Shown here: one piece after another, positions 24,903 through 33,984 of the stretch
Numbering within the stretch: the stretch's first letter is position 1
Layout: each line of letters opens with the position of its first letter
Source of the DNA: Roseateles_E cavernae
GTDB lineage: Bacteria > Pseudomonadota > Gammaproteobacteria > Burkholderiales > Burkholderiaceae_C
Reading direction: 5' to 3'
Length of the DNA stretch: 64,000 bases
Assembly (NCBI RefSeq): GCF_040187885.1
Contig: NZ_JBDPLH010000001.1
Coordinates: forward strand, 1,364,001 to 1,428,000
The notes under the pieces: generated by a model
Database searches by the model: none
Seen by the model: only the letters and a program-made list of their open reading frames with translations
What the model was told of the DNA's origin: nothing
Position numbers and translations under genes: made by a program

Positions 24903-26756
24903 ATGATGTCCATCCTCCGCCCGCTGGGCTGGTTCTTCTCCAAGCTCTGGTGGCTGCTCGATGCCAGCCGTCGGGCCTTGCTGAATCTGCTGTTGCTGGC
25001 CCTCGTGGTCGGCCTGATCGTTGCGCTCGCGACCCGCGGGCCGAAGCCGCTGGAGGACAAGACCACGCTGGTGCTGGACCTGAAGGGGCGGCTGGTCGAG
25101 CAGTATTCGGGCTCGCCGCGCGACCAGGCGATGGCCCAGCTGCAGGGCCAGTCGCCGCAGGCCCAGACCCGGCTGCGCGATGTGCTGCAGGTGCTGGAGG
25201 CGGCGGCCACCGATCCGAAGATCTCGACGGTGCTGCTGGCGCTGGACGACTTTGGCGGCGGCGGCCAGGCCGGGCTGCGCGAGGTGGCGGCGGCGCTGGA
25301 GCGTTTCAAGAAGGACAGCAAGAAACCGGTGCTGGCCTATGCCGGCGGCTACGACCAGCGCAGCTACTTCCTCGCGGCGCGTGCCGACGAGGTCTATATG
25401 CACCCGATGGGCATGGCGATGATCGAGGGCTTCGGCCGCTATCGCAACTACTACAAGGACGCGCTGGAGCGCGTCGGCATCGAGCCCAATGTGATACGGG
25501 TCGGCACCTACAAGAACTTCGGCGAGCCTTACTTCGCCAACGCACCGTCGCCGGCGACCCTGGAGTCGGATGCCTATCTGTACGGTGATCTGTGGGCCCG
25601 CTACACCGGCGCCGTCGAGACGGCCCGCAAGCTCGACAAGGGTGCGGTGGCGCTGGGCATCGAGGAGCTGCCGCAGCGCCTGCAGGCGGTCAAGGGTGAC
25701 ACGGCCCAGCTGGCGCTCAAGGAGCGTCTGGTCGACGGCCTGAAGACCCGCGACGAGATCCGCGCGATGCTGATCGAGCGCGGCGCGCGCGACGAGAAGG
25801 CCAAGAGCTTCCGCCAGATCTCGCTGGCCGCCTACCAGGCCACGCTGAAGCCCAGGACCGAGGGCGCGGCGATCGGCGTCGTCGTGGCCGAGGGCGAGAT
25901 CGTCGACGGCGAGGCCGGCCCCGGCAAGGTCGGCGGCGACTCGACCGCCCAGCTGATCCGCCAGGCGCGCGAAAACGAGGACATCAAGGCCCTGGTGCTG
26001 CGTGTCAACTCGCCGGGCGGCAGCGCGGTGGCCTCCGAGATCGTGCGCCGCGAGCTGGAGCTGACACGTCAAGCCGGCAAGCCGGTGGTGGTGTCGATGG
26101 GCGATGTGGCGGCCTCGGGCGGCTACTGGATCTCGATGGCGGCCGACCGCGTGATCGCCGACGCCAGCACCGTGACCGGCTCGATCGGCGTGTTCGGCAT
26201 GCTGCCGACGGCCGACAAGCTGCTGGACAAGCTGTCCATCCATACCGGCGGGCATGCGACGACCTGGCTGGCCGGCGGCGGCTATGACCCGCGCCGCCCG
26301 CTCGACCCGCGCATGCGCACCGCGGTGCAGTCGGCCATCCAGCACATCTACGACGACTTCACCGGCAAGGCCGCCGCCGCGCGCAAGAAGCCGGTGGCCG
26401 AGATCGACGCGGTGGCCCAGGGCCGGGTCTGGACCGGCGCCCAGGCGCTGGAGCGCGGCCTGATCGACCAGCTCGGCAGCTATGGCGACGCCGTCAAGGC
26501 CGCCGCCGAGCTGGCCAAGCTGGAGGGCGAGCCGCGGCTGAACTATGTGGAGCGCGAGCGCGGCCGCATCGAGCGGCTGCTGGATGGGCTGGGCGACGTC
26601 GTCGGCGAGCGGGTGGCCGGCGCCGTGCGCGCCCAGCTGGGCGGCTTGGCGCTGCCGGCCCAGGCGGCGGTCGGCGAGCTGGCCTGGCTGGCGACGCTGG
26701 GCACGCAGGGCCGGCCGTTCGCGGCCGTCGTCCATTGCCTGTGCACGGTGCCCTGA
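24903..26756 (+). CDS. sppA: Signal peptide peptidase SppA, 67K type
   Basis: 617 residues. One N-terminal membrane helix (about 20-42, ALLNLLLLALVVGLIVAL), then tandem S49 domains facing the periplasm. The Lys of the catalytic dyad is in VGTYKNFGEPYF in the first half; the nucleophile Ser lies in DVAASGGYWISMAADRVIA, preceded by NSPGGSAVASEIV. Digests signal-peptide remnants in the membrane. The length fits the 67-kDa class. A second ATG lies at 24906. Confidence 0.93.
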   Translation: MMSILRPLGWFFSKLWWLLDASRRALLNLLLLALVVGLIVALATRGPKPLEDKTTLVLDLKGRLVEQYSGSPRDQAMAQLQGQSPQAQTRLRDVLQVLEAAATDPKISTVLLALDDFGGGGQAGLREVAAALERFKKDSKKPVLAYAGGYDQRSYFLAARADEVYMHPMGMAMIEGFGRYRNYYKDALERVGIEPNVIRVGTYKNFGEPYFANAPSPATLESDAYLYGDLWARYTGAVETARKLDKGAVALGIEELPQRLQAVKGDTAQLALKERLVDGLKTRDEIRAMLIERGARDEKAKSFRQISLAAYQATLKPRTEGAAIGVVVAEGEIVDGEAGPGKVGGDSTAQLIRQARENEDIKALVLRVNSPGGSAVASEIVRRELELTRQAGKPVVVSMGDVAASGGYWISMAADRVIADASTVTGSIGVFGMLPTADKLLDKLSIHTGGHATTWLAGGGYDPRRPLDPRMRTAVQSAIQHIYDDFTGKAAAARKKPVAEIDAVAQGRVWTGAQALERGLIDQLGSYGDAVKAAAELAKLEGEPRLNYVERERGRIERLLDGLGDVVGERVAGAVRAQLGGLALPAQAAVGELAWLATLGTQGRPFAAVVHCLCTVP

Positions 26757-26768
26757 GATCGATAGGAT

Positions 26769-26796
26769 TCAAGCGCTGTTGCTGATCGGCCGATAA
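26769..26796 (+). promoter_or_regulatory. Sigma-28 (FliA) type promoter
   Basis: TCAAGCGC (26769-26776), 12-base spacer, GCCGATAA (26789-26796). GCCGATAA is the sigma-28 -10 consensus and TCAAG the usual -35 core in pseudomonads and beta-proteobacteria. It sits 58 bases before a chemoreceptor gene, the expected kind of target. Confidence 0.7.
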
Positions 26797-26853
26797 ACAA
26801 CGACCGGCCGGTACAGCGCCGGGTCAAGGACGGCATTGTTCGGAGGAGCAGAC

Positions 26854-28585
26854 ATGATGGATCTGACGGTCTGGATGCGGAGCTTCACGATCCGCACGCG
26901 CATGCTGGGGGCCATCGCGATGGTGCTCGGCATGTTTGCCCTGGTGGGGCTCACTGGCTTGCTGGGCGGACAGCGGCTCAAGTCCCTGAATGCCGACTTC
27001 ATGGAGCATGCGGTCCAGGAATTGACCCAGCTCTCCCAGATCCGCAGCGCGCTGGCCGATGTGCGCCTGCTGGAAAAGGAAATGGTGATCAATTACGAGG
27101 ACGGTGTCGCGGTGCTGAAGGCCCGCGAGAGCTGGGAGGCGGCGATCAAGCGCACCAGTGCCGGCCTGGCCGCGCTGCAGCAGGGCGAGGACGATGCGGA
27201 CAACGCGCTGGCGCGCGAGGCGAGCGCGCTGATGGCCGAGTACAACAAGGCCTCGCAGCCGGTGCTGGCCCAGATCCAGGACGGCGGCTTCGACACCGCC
27301 AAGGTGGCCGACCGCATGATGGGCCGGGCCAAGACGCATATGGCCGGTGTCGAGGAGCGTGTCAACAAGATCGCCGCCATCATCGAGCAGGAGGCGCAGG
27401 ACACCCAGGTCGAGTTCAACACGGCGATGCTGAAGATCAGCTATGTGTTCCTGGGCGTGCTGGCGGTGGTCGTGCTGCTGGTGGTGCCGCTGACCCTGCT
27501 GAACTCGCGCACCATCACCAGCCCGATCAGCTATGCCCGCACGGTGGCGCAGGCGATCGCGGCGGGTGATCTGTACCGGCAGATCCGGGTCGAGGGCCGC
27601 GACGAGGCGGCCGACCTGCTCGGTGCGCTCAACAGCATGCAGGACTCGCTGCGCCGCCTGGTGGGCCAGGTGCGCGAGTCCACCCAACACATCGAGAGCG
27701 CCAGCGTCGAGGTGGCGGCCGGCAACCAGGATCTCAGCGAGCGCACCGAGCAGGCGGCCTCGAACCTGCAGAGCACCGCCAGCTCGATGGAGCAGCTGAC
27801 CGGCGGCGTGCGCCAGAGCGCCGAAGCGGCGATGACGGCCAAGCAGCTCGCGACCTCGGCCGCCGAGGTCGCGCAGCGCGGCGGCACGGTGGTGTCCGAG
27901 GTGGTCTCGACGATGGACCGTATCAATCAGAGCTCGCGCCGCATCGGTGACATCATCGGCGTGATCGACGGCATCGCCTTCCAGACCAATATCCTGGCGC
28001 TGAATGCGGCGGTCGAGGCGGCGCGCGCCGGCGAGCAGGGCCGCGGCTTCGCGGTGGTGGCCGGCGAGGTGCGCAGCCTGGCGCAGCGCAGCGCCGAGGC
28101 GGCCCGCGAGATCAAGCAGCTGATCGGCGCCAGCGTCGACCAGGTCGATGCCGGCTCGCAGCTGGTGCAGGACGCCGGCAAGACCATGGGCGAGATCGTC
28201 GCCTCGGTGCAGCGGGTCAGCGACATCATCGGCGAGATCGCCGCCGGCACCTCGGACCAGAGCCAGCGCATCGGCCAGGTCAACCAGGCCGTCAACCAGC
28301 TGGACCAGATGACGCAGCAGAACGCCGCGCTGGTCGAGCAGTCGGCGGCCGCCGCCGAGAGCCTGCGCGAGCAGTCGCAGCGCCTGGGAGCGGCGGTGTC
28401 GCAGTTNCACCTCGGACCAGAGCCAGCGCATCGGCCAGGTCAACCAGGCCGTCAACCAGCTGGACCAGATGACGCAGCAGAACGCCGCGCTGGTCGAGCA
28501 GTCGGCGGCCGCCGCCGAGAGCCTGCGCGAGCAGTCGCAGCGCCTGGGAGCGGCGGTGTCGCAGTTCCATCTCGACGCCACTTGA
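26854..28585 (+). CDS. Methyl-accepting chemotaxis protein (interrupted by assembly duplication)
   Basis: Chemoreceptor. First membrane helix at about 17-38, four-helix ligand-binding domain, second helix at about 192-214, HAMP, then a signalling domain with the hairpin tip QTNILALNAAVEAARAGEQG and GRGFAVVAGEVRSLAQRSA. GGAGGAG precedes ATG 26854. As printed, an N at 28407 and a perfect second copy of the preceding 159 bases shift the frame. Removing 160 bases restores a continuous 523-residue protein ending QFHLDAT at 28585. No NWETF tail for CheR/CheB docking is present. Confidence 0.88.
28248..28566 (+). repeat. Perfect 159-bp tandem duplication around a single N
   Basis: Bases 28248-28406 and 28408-28566 are identical, separated only by the N at 28407. 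The unit is 160 bases, not a multiple of three, and falls inside a conserved receptor domain. Best explained as two contig ends that overlap but were joined with a placeholder N, not as biology. Confidence 0.95.
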
Positions 28586-28609
28586 GCCGCCCGGCGCATT
28601 ATTTATACT
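28582..28609 (+). promoter_or_regulatory. Predicted promoter of metXW
   Basis: TTGAGC (28582-28587), 16-base spacer, TATACT (28604-28609). The -35 overlaps the receptor stop codon. Transcription would start near 28616, a few bases before the riboswitch aptamer. Confidence 0.6.
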
Positions 28610-28619
28610 TCGCAGCGAT

Positions 28620-28671
28620 AGCGCCGATTTGTTCCGGATTGCGGGCGCTCTACAAATGCAGCTAAACAGGG
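28620..28671 (+). ncRNA. SAM-II riboswitch aptamer
   Basis: Matches the SAM-II (SAM-alpha) consensus as known from its founding examples. P1 is AGCGCC (28620-28625) pairing with GGCGCT (28644-28649). Between them lies GATTTGTTCCGGATTGC with the conserved GATTT and TTGC. Downstream is the strongly conserved AAATGCAGCTAAACAGGG (28654-28671), whose AAATG...AGCTAAA...GGG bases form the pseudoknot and ligand pocket. It binds S-adenosylmethionine and sits directly before metX, a methionine-synthesis gene; the expected effect is shut-off at high SAM. Confidence 0.93.
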
Positions 28672-28682
28672 CGCTCCAGACC

Positions 28683-28723
28683 ACCGGCGTCCGTCACAGC
28701 TAGCGGCGCCGGTTTTGTTTTTT
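28683..28723 (+). terminator. Riboswitch-controlled intrinsic terminator
   Basis: ACCGGCG (28683-28689) pairs with CGCCGGT (28707-28713), followed by TTTTGTTTTTT. It ends immediately before the GGAGAG ribosome site of metX. CGGCG in its left arm (28685-28689) could instead pair with CGCCG of the aptamer P1 (28622-28626), a possible antiterminator. Suggests transcriptional control by the SAM-II aptamer. Confidence 0.75.
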
Positions 28724-28734
28724 GGAGAGTTCTG

Positions 28735-29865
28735 ATGGGAAGTGTCGGTCTGGTCGAGGCGCAGCGGCTGTCGTTTGCCCAGCCGCTGCCGTTGCGCAGC
28801 GGCGCCGAGCTGCGCGACTATGAACTGGTCTACGAGACCTATGGGCGGCTCAATGCCGACAAGAGCAATGCGGTGCTGGTCTGCCATGCGCTGAACGCCA
28901 GCCACCATGTGGCTGGCAGCTATGCCGGCCAGGACAAGAGCGAGGGCTGGTGGGACAACCTGATCGGCCCGGGCAAGCCGCTGGACACCGAGCGCTTCTT
29001 CGTCATCGGCATCAACAACCTCGGCTCCTGCTTCGGCTCGACCGGGCCCATGCATGTCAACCCGGCCACCGGTCGCGTCTACGGCGCCGACTTCCCGGTT
29101 GTCACGGTGCAGGACTGGGTCGATGCCCAGGCCCGCGTGCTGGACACGCTGGGCATCACGCAGCTGGCCGCCGTGCTGGGCGGATCCTTGGGCGGCATGC
29201 AGGCGCTGGACTGGTCGCTGCGCTACCCGGAGCGCCTGCGCCACTGCATCGCGATCGCCACCGCGCCCAGCCTGTCGGCACAGAATATCGCCTTCAACGA
29301 GGTGGCGCGCCGCGCCATCATCACCGACCCCGATTTCCATGCCGGGCATTTCTACCAGCATGGCGTCGTGCCCAAGCGCGGCCTGCGGGTGGCGCGCATG
29401 ATCGGTCACATCACCTATCTGAGCGACGATGTGATGGAGCAGAAGTTCGGCCGCCAGATGCGCGCCGCCGAGCTGGGCTATTCGACCCAGGACATCGAGT
29501 TCCAGATCGAGAGCTATCTGCGCTACCAGGGCGACAAGTTCAGCGAGTATTTCGACGCCAACACCTATCTGCTGATCACCCGCGCGCTCGACTACTTCGA
29601 CCCGGCGCGCGAGCACGGCGGCGATCTGAGCCGCACCTTTGCCAGCGCGCGCTGCAAATACCTGCTGGCCAGCTTCACGACCGACTGGCGTTTCGCGCCG
29701 GCCCGCTCGCGGGAGATCGTCAAGGCGCTGCTGGACAACAAGCTCGATGTCTCCTACGCCGAGATCGACGCGCCGCATGGGCACGATGCCTTCCTGCTGG
29801 AGGACCCGCGCTATCACGGGGTGTTGAAAGCCTATTTCCAGCGCATCGCGGGAGAGCTGCAATGA
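28735..29865 (+). CDS. metX: Homoserine O-acetyltransferase (MetX)
   Basis: 376-residue cytosolic alpha/beta-hydrolase-fold acyltransferase that activates homoserine for methionine synthesis (acetyl or succinyl donor cannot be told by eye). Landmarks: VLVCHALNASHHVAG, NLGSCFGSTGP, nucleophile elbow GGSLGGMQALDW, and catalytic His in APHGHDAFLLE. GGAGAG lies six bases upstream. Overlaps metW by ATGA. Under the SAM-II riboswitch and terminator. Confidence 0.96.
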   Translation: MGSVGLVEAQRLSFAQPLPLRSGAELRDYELVYETYGRLNADKSNAVLVCHALNASHHVAGSYAGQDKSEGWWDNLIGPGKPLDTERFFVIGINNLGSCFGSTGPMHVNPATGRVYGADFPVVTVQDWVDAQARVLDTLGITQLAAVLGGSLGGMQALDWSLRYPERLRHCIAIATAPSLSAQNIAFNEVARRAIITDPDFHAGHFYQHGVVPKRGLRVARMIGHITYLSDDVMEQKFGRQMRAAELGYSTQDIEFQIESYLRYQGDKFSEYFDANTYLLITRALDYFDPAREHGGDLSRTFASARCKYLLASFTTDWRFAPARSREIVKALLDNKLDVSYAEIDAPHGHDAFLLEDPRYHGVLKAYFQRIAGELQ

Positions 29866-30446
29866 GCGCGCAAGGGGTGATGGAACAGATTGCGGCCCTG
29901 GTGCCCGAGGGCTCGCGGGTGCTGGACCTGGGCTGCGGCACCGGCGAGCTGCTGGCCCATCTGCAGAAGACGCGCGGCTGCACCGGCTATGGCGTCGAGC
30001 TCGATGACGCCAATCTGCTGGAGTGCGTCAAGCGCGGCGTCAATGCGATCCAGCTGAACCTGGAAGAGGGGCTGTCGATCTTCGAGGACCAGAGCTTCGA
30101 CGTGGTGCTGCAGTTGGAGACCCTGCAGCATCTGCGCAATACCGAGCTGATGCTGCGCGAGACCGCGCGGGTGGGCCGCATCGGCATCGTCAGCTTCCCG
30201 AACTTCGCCCATTGGCCGAACCGCCTGCAGGTGCTGTTCGGCCGCATGCCGGTGACCAAGGTGCTGCCCTACGAGTGGTACGACACGCCCAATATCCGCG
30301 TCGGCACCTATGCCGACTTCGAGGTGCTGGCGCGCAAGAACCGCCTGCGCATCCTCGACAGCTTCGGCATCCAGCAGGGCCGCGCGGTGCGCAGCCGGCC
30401 GAATCTGCTGGCCAGCATGGCGGTGTTCAAGTTCGATCGCGGCTAG
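29862..30446 (+). CDS. metW: Methionine biosynthesis protein MetW
   Basis: 194 residues with a class I methyltransferase-like fold: SRVLDLGCGTGELLAHLQ (SAM-type glycine loop), LQLETLQHLRN, SFPNFAHWPNRLQVLFGRMP and YEWYDTPNIRV, all typical of MetW. It supports MetX activity in many proteobacteria. Start overlaps the metX stop (ATGA), so the pair is coupled and shares the riboswitch. Confidence 0.95.
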   Translation: MSAQGVMEQIAALVPEGSRVLDLGCGTGELLAHLQKTRGCTGYGVELDDANLLECVKRGVNAIQLNLEEGLSIFEDQSFDVVLQLETLQHLRNTELMLRETARVGRIGIVSFPNFAHWPNRLQVLFGRMPVTKVLPYEWYDTPNIRVGTYADFEVLARKNRLRILDSFGIQQGRAVRSRPNLLASMAVFKFDRG

Positions 30447-30479
30447 CAGATACTGGGCGCTCCGGATAAGGAGACTTCG

Positions 30480-31259
30480 ATGGGCGGCGCCGTGCGCTTG
30501 GCTGCATCTCTGCTCTTGCTGCTGCTGCTACCGCAGGCCGCCGAGGCCGGCTGCACGCGCGCGATCCGCGCACCGATGGCTGCGTCGGGACGCTTGGTGA
30601 TCGTGGAGAACGGGCAGGTCGATGGGGTCTGGCCCGATCTGTTGCGCCAGGTCGGCGAGGCCGTCGGTTGTCGCTTTGAGGTGACGCCGATGCCGCGAGC
30701 GCGGCTGGAACTGGAGTTCCTGAAAGGCCAGCAGCTCGACCTGCTGATCTCGGCCACCCGCACCGAGGAGCGCGACCTGCGCGGCCTGTTCGTGCCGCTA
30801 TTGCATCAGCCGATGGTGCTGCTGACGCGCAGCACCGACGCCGGCCGCATCGGCAACCTGGCCGCGCTGCGCAAGAGCAGCTGGCGCATGGCCGTGCCTC
30901 GCGGCTTCCCCTTCAGTGCCGAGTACCGCGCCCTGGTCGCTGAGCTGGAGGCCGAGCGCCGCGTCGACACGGTCAATGACATCGATGCGGTCGGACGCAT
31001 GCTGCGTGCCGGGCGCGTGGACTTCGCACTGCTGTCGCCACCGCAGGCCCAGGCCGCGGCCACGGATGGGCTGGTGTTCCAGCGCTTTGACGGGCTGCCG
31101 CTGATGGAGGTCGGGCTCTACCTCTCGCGCCTGAATCTGGCGCCCGCCGATCTGAGTCTGCTGCGCGACGCGTTGTCGCGCTCGGCCCGCGAGGGCCGGG
31201 TGCGTCGCGCCTTCCTGCGCTACTACCCACCCGAGGTGGCGGATCTGAACCAGCCCTGA
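30480..31259 (+). CDS. Periplasmic substrate-binding protein, family 3 type
   Basis: 259 residues with signal peptide (RLAASLLLLLLLPQAAEAGC) and a binding-protein fold: VIVENGQVDGVWPDLLRQV, LKGQQLDLLISATRTEER, GRVDFALLSPPQAQAA. AAGGAG stands directly before ATG 30480. No transporter gene is next to it, so, like the protein at 14743-15654, it belongs to the orphan amino-acid-binding-like group; ligand unknown. Confidence 0.8.
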   Translation: MGGAVRLAASLLLLLLLPQAAEAGCTRAIRAPMAASGRLVIVENGQVDGVWPDLLRQVGEAVGCRFEVTPMPRARLELEFLKGQQLDLLISATRTEERDLRGLFVPLLHQPMVLLTRSTDAGRIGNLAALRKSSWRMAVPRGFPFSAEYRALVAELEAERRVDTVNDIDAVGRMLRAGRVDFALLSPPQAQAAATDGLVFQRFDGLPLMEVGLYLSRLNLAPADLSLLRDALSRSAREGRVRRAFLRYYPPEVADLNQP

Positions 31260-31268
31260 GCCGCCTCC

Positions 31269-32216
31269 TCAATCCTCGAAGCGCCCCAGCCTCACCATCG
31301 TGTTGCCCGGCTTGCCGTGCTTCTGTGTCGGCATCACCAGCACGGTGTTGTCGTAGTCGGTCTTGAACACGGTGTCGCCGTCCTGCGCGAAGGCGGTGCC
31401 GGCTTTCGGGATCACGTCGAGGCCGCGCACCGGGAACAGGAAGTGGAAGTCGCCGCTCAGCGCGGTGATCGCCTCGTTGACGCGGATCAGGTGCTGGCTC
31501 TCGGGCAGCGGCAGGCGCAGACGCGGCTCGGCCCAGGCGGCATCGACGATGCCGGTCAGGTGCAGGAAGCGCACGACGCTGTCGATGGCCACCGCCGCCG
31601 AGGCGGCTTCCCAGTGCTGGCCGCATTCGATCAGCAGGGCATTCTTCGCGCTGGCCGGATCGCCGAAGCCGCCGCGGTCGCGCATGCGCAGGCCCGAGGG
31701 GTGGCCGGTGTCGATCAGCAGATCGCCGGGCATGCCCAGCTGGCGCGCAAAGGCCGCACCCTTGTCGAGCAGGCCGCAGACCATCAGCGGGCGGCAGGCA
31801 TCCTGCATCGAATGGATGTCCAGCAGCAGATCGGCGGCGTCGACAAAGGGCCGCAGCGCGCGCGCACGGCGCAGCTCCAGCGAGTCGCGCGGGCCGTCCA
31901 GCGTGGCGTCGGCCCACACGCGGTTCAGGTCCTCGTCGACGCAGCGCGAGGCATTCGGGTCGGCCGGATCGAAACGCCGGTAGGCCTCGACATTGGCAAA
32001 GCTGAGGATCAGCTTGCCGGCTCGTGGGGCCAGGTCTTGCTGGAACAACCAATCCAGCGCAATCGCACCGCACAGCTCGTTGCCATGGGTCAGGGCCTGG
32101 ATCATCACGGTGGGCCCGGCGTGGCCGGAGTCCAGCACATGGACATGGTCGACACCGCTGGCGCTGTGGCGATAGGCGCTGATGTCGGGCGGGCTGAGTT
32201 CGATCAAGGCAGGCAT
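31269..32216 (-). CDS. Succinylglutamate desuccinylase/aspartoacylase family protein
   Basis: 315-residue zinc-dependent deacylase of the M14-like family. Zinc ligands are expected in THGNELCG (His and Glu) and DIHSMQDACRP (His); the catalytic Glu is probably in LIECGQHWE. Substrate unknown; family members cleave N-acyl amino acids. ATG 32216 is used because the extra upstream residues (MPSRHDAVLRRRIAA) do not look conserved. Downstream of the MORN-protein gene on the same strand with a 54-base gap, possibly one transcript. Confidence 0.85.
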   Translation of the reverse strand: MPALIELSPPDISAYRHSASGVDHVHVLDSGHAGPTVMIQALTHGNELCGAIALDWLFQQDLAPRAGKLILSFANVEAYRRFDPADPNASRCVDEDLNRVWADATLDGPRDSLELRRARALRPFVDAADLLLDIHSMQDACRPLMVCGLLDKGAAFARQLGMPGDLLIDTGHPSGLRMRDRGGFGDPASAKNALLIECGQHWEAASAAVAIDSVVRFLHLTGIVDAAWAEPRLRLPLPESQHLIRVNEAITALSGDFHFLFPVRGLDVIPKAGTAFAQDGDTVFKTDYDNTVLVMPTQKHGKPGNTMVRLGRFED

Positions 32217-32270
32217 GGCGGCGATACGGCGGCGCAAAACTGCATCATGCCTGCTCGGCACGGGCTTGAC

Positions 32271-33980
32271 TCATTCCTTGCGCTTGAGTGTGCCCTTGTC
32301 GGTTTGCTCATCGTTATTGAATTCACCCTCCCAGCGGTCGCCATTGGTCCAGCTGAACAGGCCTTGGCCATGCTTGGCGCCGCTGCGCCATTGGCCGACG
32401 TACTGGTCGCCCGAGGCCCAGACATAGACGCCCTGGCCGTGGCTGGCGCCGCGTTCGAAACCGCCCTGGTAGTCGTCGCCGCCGGCGAAGCGCATGCGTC
32501 CCTGGCCATGTGGCTGGCCGTCGGCGAGATCGCCCTCGTAGCGATTGCCGTTGGCGAAGCTCAGCGTGCCGCGGCCATGGGGCTTGTCACGCACCCAGTC
32601 GCCTTCGTAGACCTGACCGTTGGCCCAGCGGTAGTTGCCGCGCCCATGCGGCACGCTGGCGCTGATCTGGCCCTGGTAGCTGTCGCCGCTGGCGTAGTCC
32701 ATGCGGCCCTCGCCCTCGGGCACACCGTTGACGAGGCTGCCCTCGAACTTGTCGCCATTGGCGAAACGCATCTGGCCGCGGCCGGTCGCCTTGTCGGCCA
32801 CCCATTGGCCCTGGTAGCGCTGGCCGCTGGCCCAGATCAGCTCTCCCTGGCCATGGCGCTGGCCGCGCAGCAGGTCGCCGACATAGACATCCCCATTGGT
32901 CCACTCGACCCGGCCATTGCCGCTGACGACCTGACCCTCCTCGCGCACGAACAGCCCCTGGTAGCGGGTGTCGCCGGCGCGGATGTCGATCTGGCGTGCT
33001 GCGGCCGGCGGCTCGATAGGCGTTGCTGCGGGGGCCTGGGCCGCGCTGGACAGCTTGCCGAGTGCCGAGCCGAGCCCGGCCAGCAGGCCGGGGCTGGCCG
33101 GCGCGGCGGCCGCCGGCACGGGCGCGGCAGCAGGTGTCGCCGGCGCGACCGTGCCCTTGGCGGTCGGTGCGGCCGCGGCCGGCTTGGCTGCCGCCGTGTC
33201 CGGTGGCGGCGTCGCAACCCAGGGCGTGCCACGTTCGCGCGCCAGCGCCTGGGCATTGTTCTGCGCCAGCTCCAGCGCATTGCCCTTGCACTGGGCCATG
33301 GCCAGGCGCCACAGCGTCTCGGCCTGCAGCGAGAGCTGCTGCTTGTCGGCAGCGGCCAGGCCGGCCGCACTGCTGCGGAATTTCTGCGAGTGCTCGCGGG
33401 CACGCTCGAAGGGCGGTGCACAGAATTCGGCGTTGTGGCCATCGGTCTCGGACTGCTGGCGGCGCTGCTGTGCCGTGGCCTGCTGCTTGCCGGTGCAATG
33501 CTCGGCGGCCAGGTCCCACATGGTCTCGGCCTTGCGGTACAGCGAGCCGGCCTCCTGCCAGCGGCGTTCGCCGAAAGCCTGGCGCGCCATCTCCTGCAGC
33601 GAGGCGGCGTCGCGATGCGAGAGTTCGCATTGCTGGCCGGCGGCCTGGCGCTCGGCAATGGCGGCGCGTTGCTTCTGGTTGTCGGCCAGATGGCGCTCGG
33701 CGCGCTCCTTGGCGCGCCCTTCGCAGCGCTGTGTCGTCGTGCGCCACAGCGCCAGTGCCTCGTCCAGCAACTGGGCCTGGCTGTCCAGATCCTTGCCGAG
33801 CGACTGCGCGGTGGCGGCACGCAGGTCGGCAGCGATGGCGCGTGCCGTCAGCGCGGTGCAAGCGGGAGGCTCGGCGGCCGGCGCCGAAGCTGGCGCCGAA
33901 GCTGCGGGAGGGGCCAGGTCTTGTGCGCCGGCCGGCAGAGCCAGCATGGCGAGAAGGGAGAAAATTGATGTGGCGCGCAT
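32271..33980 (-). CDS. Secreted MORN-repeat protein
   Basis: 569 residues: signal peptide (MRATSIFSLLAMLALPAGAQ), an Ala-rich helical region with many Gln and charged residues (about 30-230), a low-complexity Ala/Pro linker, then about nine MORN repeats of 21-23 residues from about 350 (for example YEGDWVRDKPHGRGTLSFANG and YVGQWRSGAKHGQGLFSWTNG) and a charged end. MORN repeats often bind membranes or proteins. It starts 4 bases after the lipoprotein stop, so the two are co-transcribed and may work together in the envelope. Function unknown. Confidence 0.85.
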   Translation of the reverse strand: MRATSIFSLLAMLALPAGAQDLAPPAASAPASAPAAEPPACTALTARAIAADLRAATAQSLGKDLDSQAQLLDEALALWRTTTQRCEGRAKERAERHLADNQKQRAAIAERQAAGQQCELSHRDAASLQEMARQAFGERRWQEAGSLYRKAETMWDLAAEHCTGKQQATAQQRRQQSETDGHNAEFCAPPFERAREHSQKFRSSAAGLAAADKQQLSLQAETLWRLAMAQCKGNALELAQNNAQALARERGTPWVATPPPDTAAAKPAAAAPTAKGTVAPATPAAAPVPAAAAPASPGLLAGLGSALGKLSSAAQAPAATPIEPPAAARQIDIRAGDTRYQGLFVREEGQVVSGNGRVEWTNGDVYVGDLLRGQRHGQGELIWASGQRYQGQWVADKATGRGQMRFANGDKFEGSLVNGVPEGEGRMDYASGDSYQGQISASVPHGRGNYRWANGQVYEGDWVRDKPHGRGTLSFANGNRYEGDLADGQPHGQGRMRFAGGDDYQGGFERGASHGQGVYVWASGDQYVGQWRSGAKHGQGLFSWTNGDRWEGEFNNDEQTDKGTLKRKE

Positions 33981-33984
33981 GGGC

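Noticed and set aside
28407..28665. True frameshift or extended C-terminus of the chemoreceptor
   Set aside because: The shifted tail is the second copy of a perfect duplication read in the wrong frame around an N; best explained as assembly error.
31317..33968. 883-residue plus-strand open frame over the MORN gene
   Set aside because: Antisense shadow of repetitive GC-rich coding sequence; no start context or domain, while the minus strand encodes signal peptide and MORN repeats.
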